A stretch of 19,110 nt of DNA from NCBI GenBank assembly GCA_943914405.1, contig CALUBX010000056.1, positions 1 through 19,110 of the forward strand, written 5' to 3'. The stretch is from an uncultured Hyphomicrobiales bacterium. GTDB taxonomy: Bacteria > Pseudomonadota > Alphaproteobacteria > Rhizobiales > Rhizobiaceae. The notes under the pieces were generated by a model. It did not search any database, had not been told where the DNA came from, and saw only the letters and a list, made by a program, of their open reading frames with translations. Both the position numbers and the translations under genes were made by a program. Each line of letters opens with the position of its first letter. Position 1 is the first letter of the stretch. Of this stretch, positions 14,771 through 19,110 are shown piece after piece.

Positions 14771-15138
14771 ATCCCCGGCGAGATCGCTTCGGCAGAAACC
14801 CATGGGTTCAACAGCTATTACGCAAAATACCTCGATGAGGACGGGGCTGCGCTCAAAGTGCCGACGGCGCCGCCGCCACAGGTGGAAGCGCGAACGCGCG
14901 ACATGGCCGCCCTGGCGTTCAGGGCTCTCGGCTGCGATAGCATGCGCGTGTCAACCTGACGCCGGATATGACATTCGTCGTCAACGAGGTGAACACCATT
15001 CCGGGCTTCACCAACATCAGCATGTACGCGAAGGCAACGGCTGACTATGCCGAAATAATCGATTGCCTGGTCGAACACGGGGTAGCTCGGGCAAGCCGCG
15101 TCGGCCAAACCAACCGCGAGCATCGTGCTACAAGCTAG
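14764..15138 (+). pseudogene. ddl: Truncated, frameshifted 3' end of a D-alanine--D-alanine ligase gene
   Basis: From about 14768 the plus strand reads EIPGEIASAETHGFNSYYAK then YLDEDGAALKVP, then 'ALAFRALGCDSM'. After one missing base near 14941-14945 the reading moves to another frame, 'ARVNLTPDMTFVVNEVNTIP' then 'GFTNISMYAKATADYAEIID'. This is the C-terminal ATP-grasp part of DdlA-type ligases, including the metal-binding 'NEVNTIPGF'. Two residues usual before 'LTPD' are also missing. The N-terminal two thirds are absent, and homology begins right at operator 2. The remnant ends at TAG 15136-15138 with a tail unlike the family. It cannot make an active enzyme. The likely history is insertion of the AbiE/ATPase cassette, or a deletion, within ddl. 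Confidence 0.82.
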
Positions 15139-15285
15139 CCCTACTCGCGATCTCTGCGAGGAGCCGATTCTTGAAAGTTCGTACTCCGCTGCTTTTGCAC
15201 GAATGACGTACTTGTAAAGAGTGGGGCCCGACAACGAGGGATGTCGGTGGAGTTAGCACTCTAGAGCTTGCGTGGCGACTGTGGT
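15139..15285. other. Short spacer without recognisable content
   Basis: The 147 bp between the ddl remnant and the end of the EamA transporter gene hold no gene, repeat or clear terminator that I can see. Confidence 0.4.
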
Positions 15286-16155
15286 TCACGACGTCAGCAA
15301 AACAACACCTAGGACAAGAACCGCACATCCAACAATACGCCACAGCCCAACGGATTCGCGTAGGATGACCATCCCCATTACAGCTCCGATCATCATGGAC
15401 ATTTCGCGCATCGGTGCCACTATGCTGAGCGGGGCACCCATATTTAGCGCGGTTAGGATCAGAATATAGGAGAGCGGAGATAGCAGTCCTACGCCAACTG
15501 CCAGCAGCCAGTATCCGCGCATCGCGGCTCTAGCCCGGCCAGGATCAGCAATCACCAGTGGAGCGAGGAGAAAAAAACGCAGAAGATTGGAAAACCAGTC
15601 CAATACTACGGGAGCTATTCCAAGGGCTTTCACCGCATAGGCATCAACCACAGTATAAGATGCAATTAGTCCGCCAGTTGTCGTTCCCCACTTTATACCG
15701 GTCAGACCTCCAGGTTTACGAAAAGCTTCGAGCCTGCCCTGCGTTGCAATCAACGCAATCCCGCCAACAACAGCCATGAGACCGGCAATGACCTGGATAG
15801 GAGGGCGCTCGCCAAGAAGTAGTATGGCACCGAAAGTTGACAGCATTGGCCCAGTTCCCCGAGCAACGGGATAGACGACTGAGAAGTCCGCCTTTTGATA
15901 TCCACGCTGAAGAGACAAACTATAGGCGAGATGGATCAAACCGCTGCATACAATAAAACCAACCACTGACCAGTCCCATTGAATAGTTTGTCGCGCGATC
16001 AAGTAAATGACCCAAGGTGCATACGCAACGCACGCAACGAAATTATAAGCGAACACAAAGGTCGGGCCGACAGATGACGCACGTTTAGACAGCAAGTTCC
16101 ACGTTGCGTGAACAAGAGCTGCTAGAACAACAAGGAAAATGGCTGCAAAAGTCAT
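15286..16155 (-). CDS. DMT-superfamily (EamA-type) inner-membrane transporter
   Basis: A 289-residue, very hydrophobic protein with about ten predicted transmembrane helices arranged as two EamA-like repeats. It opens 'MTFAAIFLVVLAALVHATWN' and contains 'DFSVVYPVARGTGPMLSTFG' near residues 90-110. The second repeat has 'PLSIVAPMREMSMMIGAVMG'. These are typical of drug/metabolite exporters of the inner membrane, which export or exchange amino acids and small metabolites. The ATG at 16155 has a poor ribosome site. It lies 71 bp after the small DUF1127 gene on the same strand, so both may share the divergent promoter region facing the LysR gene. The substrate is not known. Confidence 0.88.
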   Translation of the reverse strand: MTFAAIFLVVLAALVHATWNLLSKRASSVGPTFVFAYNFVACVAYAPWVIYLIARQTIQWDWSVVGFIVCSGLIHLAYSLSLQRGYQKADFSVVYPVARGTGPMLSTFGAILLLGERPPIQVIAGLMAVVGGIALIATQGRLEAFRKPGGLTGIKWGTTTGGLIASYTVVDAYAVKALGIAPVVLDWFSNLLRFFLLAPLVIADPGRARAAMRGYWLLAVGVGLLSPLSYILILTALNMGAPLSIVAPMREMSMMIGAVMGMVILRESVGLWRIVGCAVLVLGVVLLTS

Positions 16156-16226
16156 TGTTACTATTTTTTCATTTGATAGTTTGAGCCGTTTATCGCGTAA
16201 TCCGTAAGGTGCTTAATTTCACGGAA

Positions 16227-16388
16227 CTATCGCCAAAACCATTTCGCGCATTCGCAGCGTCGTTGTTCGGACGAGATCCCTATGTCGGTGAGTTGGTAAT
16301 GCTCAAGGTCCGCTAGATATCTGCGCTGACGAGACCGATCGGCCCACCGCGCGAGAACTTTTATCGACCAAGTGAGGAGACCATTCAT
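16227..16388 (-). CDS. Small DUF1127 protein
   Basis: A 53-residue protein on the minus strand, starting MNGLLTWSIKVLARWADRSR and ending with 'HYQLTDIGISSEQRRCE' and 'CAKWFWR'. The basic tryptophan-containing helix, the 'L.DIGIS' turn and the 'WFWR' ending are the DUF1127 pattern, common as tiny arginine-rich proteins in alpha- and gammaproteobacteria. In a few studied cases these proteins bind RNA or affect phosphate and stress responses. An in-frame ATG at 16418 would add 10 residues, and neither start has a strong ribosome site. The gene diverges from the LysR gene (16492) and precedes the EamA gene. A longer open frame continues upstream, opposite the LysR gene, but lacks family resemblance there. 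Confidence 0.7.
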   Translation of the reverse strand: MNGLLTWSIKVLARWADRSRQRRYLADLEHYQLTDIGISSEQRRCECAKWFWR

Positions 16389-16491
16389 ATCCAGGACTCG
16401 CAATTTTCTCCAATACATGTATGTCTGTAGCGCCCTAAACCCCTGCAGATAATCGATTTCTTCGAAATAACTATGTGAGGAATACGAACAT
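16389..16491. promoter_or_regulatory. Divergent promoter region, DUF1127 versus LysR
   Basis: This 103-bp gap is AT-richer than its surroundings and separates the small DUF1127 gene from the divergently read GcvA-like LysR gene. LysR regulators usually bind such gaps and control the divergent gene. I did not find a clear T-N11-A dyad or firm -35/-10 pairs by eye. The ribosome site of the LysR gene (GAGGAA) lies at its right end. Confidence 0.35.
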
Positions 16492-17427
16492 ATGCGCCGA
16501 TTGCCTTCACTTAATGCCCTTCGTGCTTTCGAGGCGGCAGGTCGCTTGGGTCTGATGAAGCTTGCGGCGGAAGAACTAAATGTGACCCACAGTGCAGTCA
16601 GCCGCCAAATCCAACATTTGGAAGAGCTTCTAGGCACGCCATTGTTCGAGGGACCGAAGCATGCCCCTAAACTCACTGACGCAGGCAAGACTTTAATTCC
16701 GGGCCTGAGTGCCGCCTTTGATCAAATTGATTCGACGGTTCGCCTCGTGACAGATGCCGAATCCGGATCGTTAGACGTCTCCTGCCTTGGTACTTTCTTG
16801 ATGAAATGGTTAATCCCACGACTTCATCGCTTCCGGGCCGATCACGGATCGATCGACGTCCGTTTAAGCACGGCGGACTCACCGGTTGATTTCTCGCGCG
16901 AACGTTTTGACGTCGCAATTCGTGTGGGCCAGGAGCCGTGGCCCGAGGACTGCGAGGTGTTTCCCTTATTCGCAGAGAAGTTTGGACCCGTTCACGCGGC
17001 AAACCTGAATTTGCAGCGGGAGAACATTTTCACATTGCCTCTTCTGCGTACGCAAACCCGCCAATCAGCTTGGGAAAATTGGATCGCTCGATCAAGCGTG
17101 AAGGTTGATGCCGAGCACGGAACGGAATTCGAACATTTCTACTTCATGCTCGAAGCTGCTGTGGCGGGTTTGGGCATCTGTATCGCGCCGTGGCCGCTTG
17201 TCGCTGACGATATTGCGGCTGGCAGGCTGGTCGCTCCATTTGGCTTTACAGACAGCGGCCAAACGTATGTCGCCTTGCGGCGTAGACAGCGCAACAAGAA
17301 GTCCGTCACATTTTGCACTTGGCTAACGGACGCGGCTCACGAATTCGCTCAATCATCGAACCAGAAAGGCGATCACTTTGAAAAACTTTCGCGGGAAACT
17401 TCTTCGATCAATCGCGCCAGCAGGTAG
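16492..17427 (+). CDS. LysR-family regulator, GcvA-like
   Basis: A 311-residue LysR regulator. It opens 'MRRLPSLNALRAFEAAGRLG' and has a helix-turn-helix 'KLAAEELNVTHSAVSRQIQH' at about 24-43, followed by 'LFEGPKHAPKLTDAGKTLIP'. The opening is the hallmark of the GcvA/AmpR-like LysR subgroup. The effector domain shows 'FDVAIRVGQEPWP' and 'EAAVAGLGICIAPWPLVADD'. GAGGAA precedes the ATG by about 10 bases. It diverges from the DUF1127-EamA genes, its probable targets. Its last 55 bases overlap the end of the convergent M20 peptidase gene, and the C-terminal 27 residues or so there are hydrophilic and unlike the family core. The effector is unknown. Confidence 0.9.
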   Translation: MRRLPSLNALRAFEAAGRLGLMKLAAEELNVTHSAVSRQIQHLEELLGTPLFEGPKHAPKLTDAGKTLIPGLSAAFDQIDSTVRLVTDAESGSLDVSCLGTFLMKWLIPRLHRFRADHGSIDVRLSTADSPVDFSRERFDVAIRVGQEPWPEDCEVFPLFAEKFGPVHAANLNLQRENIFTLPLLRTQTRQSAWENWIARSSVKVDAEHGTEFEHFYFMLEAAVAGLGICIAPWPLVADDIAAGRLVAPFGFTDSGQTYVALRRRQRNKKSVTFCTWLTDAAHEFAQSSNQKGDHFEKLSRETSSINRASR

Positions 17428-18623
17428 ATGCGTGGTGCGATAAGCGCCCGTTCAATATACTCCTCGCCAGCTGTGTGAGCGCCGCCACCTACAGGTCCAA
17501 GTCCGTCGAGTGTCGTTGTTCCGGCTGCAGCGGTGTAATTTCCGTCTGTCCCAGCCCCGCTGGCCTCCGTTCTTAGGTCCATGTCGATTTCACGATAGAT
17601 GCCCTGCGCCATTTCCACCAATCTCGCGGTTTTATCGGTCGAAGGGAATGGAGGGCGCCCGCGTTCCAGCGATGTCCGCACCTGTGAGCAGGCAAAGAGC
17701 TGTTTCGTAGCGGCCAGTTGAGCCGCGTCGCTTTCGAGACGGTCGAATTCGCTGGGATCCAGAACACGCACGTCTGCCTGGGCCTTCGCCTGAGCGGGAA
17801 TGATATTGCTCCGCTCGCCGCCGTTCAGAATCGTGAAATTGAATGATGTGCTCAGCTCCGGCCGCTCCAATTGCCTCATCTGCAGAATCTGGAAGGCAAT
17901 CTCAGTCACGGCATTGCATCCCTTTTCCGGCTCCGCGCCTGCATGCGCAGCTTTGCCAAGGACGTCCAACCGGAAGTAGCCGATGCCCTTGCGTGAGAGC
18001 ACGATGCGATCATCCGGAGTGCCGAATTCAAGGACGAAGGCGACATCATGTTCTTGCGCAAGCGACCTGATGAGCTCCTTTGATCCCGCCGACTGCTTCT
18101 CCTCGTCCGTTGTGCTTAACAGGGTCACTGTCCCGTACGCATCCCGTCCCGCCTCCCGAAGCAGGCGGACGGCCATCAGCGCCATTGCAATGCCACCTTT
18201 GTCATCGAGGACGCCAGGCCCGTAGATCCGACTTACCTCCTCTCGCCATGGAAAGGTTTGCAGAATTCCTGCCGGATATACCGTGTCCATATGGGAAACC
18301 AACAGAATGTTCGTCTTGCCCTGACCTCGCCATCTTGCAACCACGTTATTTCCCGGCCCGGTGCTGGCAGGGATGAGCTCAATCTCCGCACCGATCTCAC
18401 GTGCCTGGGACTCCAATTCAACCTCCATTGCATGGATGCCAGTTGCGTCCAGCGAAGGAGATTCAATCTCCACCATCTTTCGTGTGGCCTGTAGGAATGG
18501 TTCCACTAGCTGCTTTGAGGCGCGGTCGAGCGCATCCGTTTGTTCTTGGCTCATTGTGGGTCCTGGAGCTCCAGCAAAGACCGCAAAGGCCATGAACATT
18601 TGACGGATGGCCTTTTTGTTCAT
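17373..18623 (-). CDS. M20 metallopeptidase, glutamate carboxypeptidase (carboxypeptidase G2-like)
   Basis: A 416-residue zinc exopeptidase of family M20A, almost the same length as Pseudomonas carboxypeptidase G2. The active-site residues line up with that enzyme at offsets of one or two: His111 and Asp113 in 'SHMDTVYP', bridging Asp140, Glu174-Glu175 in 'TDEEK', Glu199, and His383 in 'GGGAHTAGEEY'. The N-terminus is basic then hydrophobic ('MNKKAIRQMFMAFAVFAG') and ends near 'PTMSQ', so a signal peptide and periplasmic location are likely. It would release C-terminal glutamate from folate-like or peptide substrates. GAGGCG precedes the ATG. It starts 12 bp after the stop of the upstream dehydrogenase gene, so the two are co-transcribed. 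Its 3' end overlaps the LysR gene tail. Confidence 0.9.
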   Translation of the reverse strand: MNKKAIRQMFMAFAVFAGAPGPTMSQEQTDALDRASKQLVEPFLQATRKMVEIESPSLDATGIHAMEVELESQAREIGAEIELIPASTGPGNNVVARWRGQGKTNILLVSHMDTVYPAGILQTFPWREEVSRIYGPGVLDDKGGIAMALMAVRLLREAGRDAYGTVTLLSTTDEEKQSAGSKELIRSLAQEHDVAFVLEFGTPDDRIVLSRKGIGYFRLDVLGKAAHAGAEPEKGCNAVTEIAFQILQMRQLERPELSTSFNFTILNGGERSNIIPAQAKAQADVRVLDPSEFDRLESDAAQLAATKQLFACSQVRTSLERGRPPFPSTDKTARLVEMAQGIYREIDMDLRTEASGAGTDGNYTAAAGTTTLDGLGPVGGGAHTAGEEYIERALIAPRIYLLARLIEEVSRESFSK

Positions 18624-18635
18624 GACGCGCCTCGC

Positions 18636-19110
18636 TTACAATTTCTGAATGACGGAATGGGTGAATTGAGAGGTTGTGGCGCTTCCGCCCTGGTCAGGGG
18701 TACACATGCCTGTCTCTGCCAGCGTCAAATCGATCGCTATCTCGATCGCTTTCGCCGCATCGATAAGATCGTCTCGTTTTGCCCGCCGGCCGAGCCAATC
18801 GAGCAGCATTGCACTCGAGAGGATAAGTCCTGTCGGGTTGGCCCTGTTTTGTCCCGCGATGTCAGGGGCCGATCCGTGTGCGGCTTGCGCCATGGCACGT
18901 TCGTTACCGGCATTGAGTGAGGGTGCCATGCCCAACCCTCCAGCGATCTCGGCTGCTTCATTGGAAAGGATATCGCCGAACATGTTGGTCGTGAGCAGAA
19001 CATCGAATTGCCCGGGATCGCGGACTAAAAGCGCGGCCGCTGTATCGACCAGTAATTGGGGCTCCGTGGGCATTTCTACATTAATACACGCTAAGGGAAT
19101 TTGAAGTTGT
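18636..19110 (-). CDS. Isocitrate/isopropylmalate dehydrogenase family enzyme, C-terminal part (partial, runs off right edge)
   Basis: The minus-strand frame is open from the right edge to a TAA at 18636-18638, giving about 157 residues. It contains 'LLTTNMFGDILSNEAAEIAG', 'AHGSAPDIAGQ' and 'NPTGLILSSAMLLDWLG', the conserved C-terminal half of NAD(P)-dependent beta-decarboxylating dehydrogenases (isopropylmalate, isocitrate, tartrate and homoisocitrate types). These oxidise a 2-hydroxy acid and lose CO2. The frame continues past the ATG at 19073 as 'QLQIPLACINVE', so that ATG is internal and the true start lies beyond the window. Without the N-terminal half the substrate class cannot be fixed. 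It is upstream of, and probably in one operon with, the carboxypeptidase gene. Confidence 0.87.
   Translation of the reverse strand, partial: QLQIPLACINVEMPTEPQLLVDTAAALLVRDPGQFDVLLTTNMFGDILSNEAAEIAGGLGMAPSLNAGNERAMAQAAHGSAPDIAGQNRANPTGLILSSAMLLDWLGRRAKRDDLIDAAKAIEIAIDLTLAETGMCTPDQGGSATTSQFTHSVIQKL

Noticed and set aside
14818..15234. Minus-strand open frame of 138 codons over the ddl remnant
   Set aside because: The plus strand carries strongly recognisable D-Ala--D-Ala ligase sequence here, so the minus-strand frame is its shadow.
1..19110. CRISPR array, tRNA/rRNA genes, intact insertion sequence or integrase
   Set aside because: I saw no regularly spaced repeats, tRNA-like cloverleaf or CCA end, rRNA segment, or transposase or integrase motif on either strand by eye. 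Short or degenerate examples could be missed.

Overview
The window looks like an accessory stretch of an alphaproteobacterial genome, most likely Hyphomicrobiales (Rhizobiales). The evidence is a moderately high GC content, tightly packed operons with overlapping start and stop codons, many LysR-type regulators, a PuuC-like aldehyde dehydrogenase, and the decayed 3' end of a rhizobial-style D-alanine--D-alanine ligase gene. The taxonomic call is by family resemblance only. No rRNA, tRNA, CRISPR array or intact transposase was seen.

Region 1 (1-6273). A partial LuxR-type regulator runs off the left edge on the minus strand. Diverging from it is a compact five-gene operon: HisC-like PLP aminotransferase, ThDP-dependent 2-oxo-acid decarboxylase/acetolactate-synthase-like enzyme, P-loop (zeta-toxin/kinase-like) protein, HAD-family hydrolase and PuuC-like aldehyde dehydrogenase. 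The stop and start codons nearly touch or overlap all the way through. The chain amino acid -> 2-oxo acid -> aldehyde -> acid can be read from three of the genes. The kinase and HAD pair does not fit any standard pathway I know, so the substrate is unknown.

Region 2 (6274-9569). About 0.6 kb of gene debris includes a 70-bp block about 91% identical to the Walker B region of the large ATPase gene 3.4 kb away. It is followed by a LysR regulator divergent from a short-chain dehydrogenase gene and an alpha/beta-hydrolase gene. A perfect 6-7-6 dyad lies just before the dehydrogenase start.

Region 3 (9751-15138, minus strand). This is a three-gene module that looks like a mobile defence or toxin-antitoxin island. 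In transcription order it is: an AbiEi-like regulator with a PD-(D/E)XK-like N-terminal motif, an AbiEii-like nucleotidyltransferase, and a 986-residue PHP-ATPase (TrlF-like). The first start codon sits inside a perfect palindrome with a second copy 66 bp upstream. A good -35 box lies between them, placed so that the mRNA would be leaderless. Immediately behind the promoter lies the truncated, frameshifted 3' end of a ddl gene, which suggests the cassette landed in or next to ddl.

Region 4 (15286-19110). An EamA/DMT-family exporter and a small DUF1127 protein lie on the minus strand, divergent from a GcvA-like LysR regulator. That regulator converges with, and overlaps at its 3' end, a periplasmic carboxypeptidase-G2-like M20 peptidase. 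Upstream of the peptidase is a partial isocitrate/isopropylmalate-dehydrogenase-family gene that runs off the right edge.

The most novel items are the AbiEi(nuclease-like)-NTase-PHP/ATPase module with its operator architecture, and the five-gene catabolic operon containing an unexplained kinase and phosphatase.
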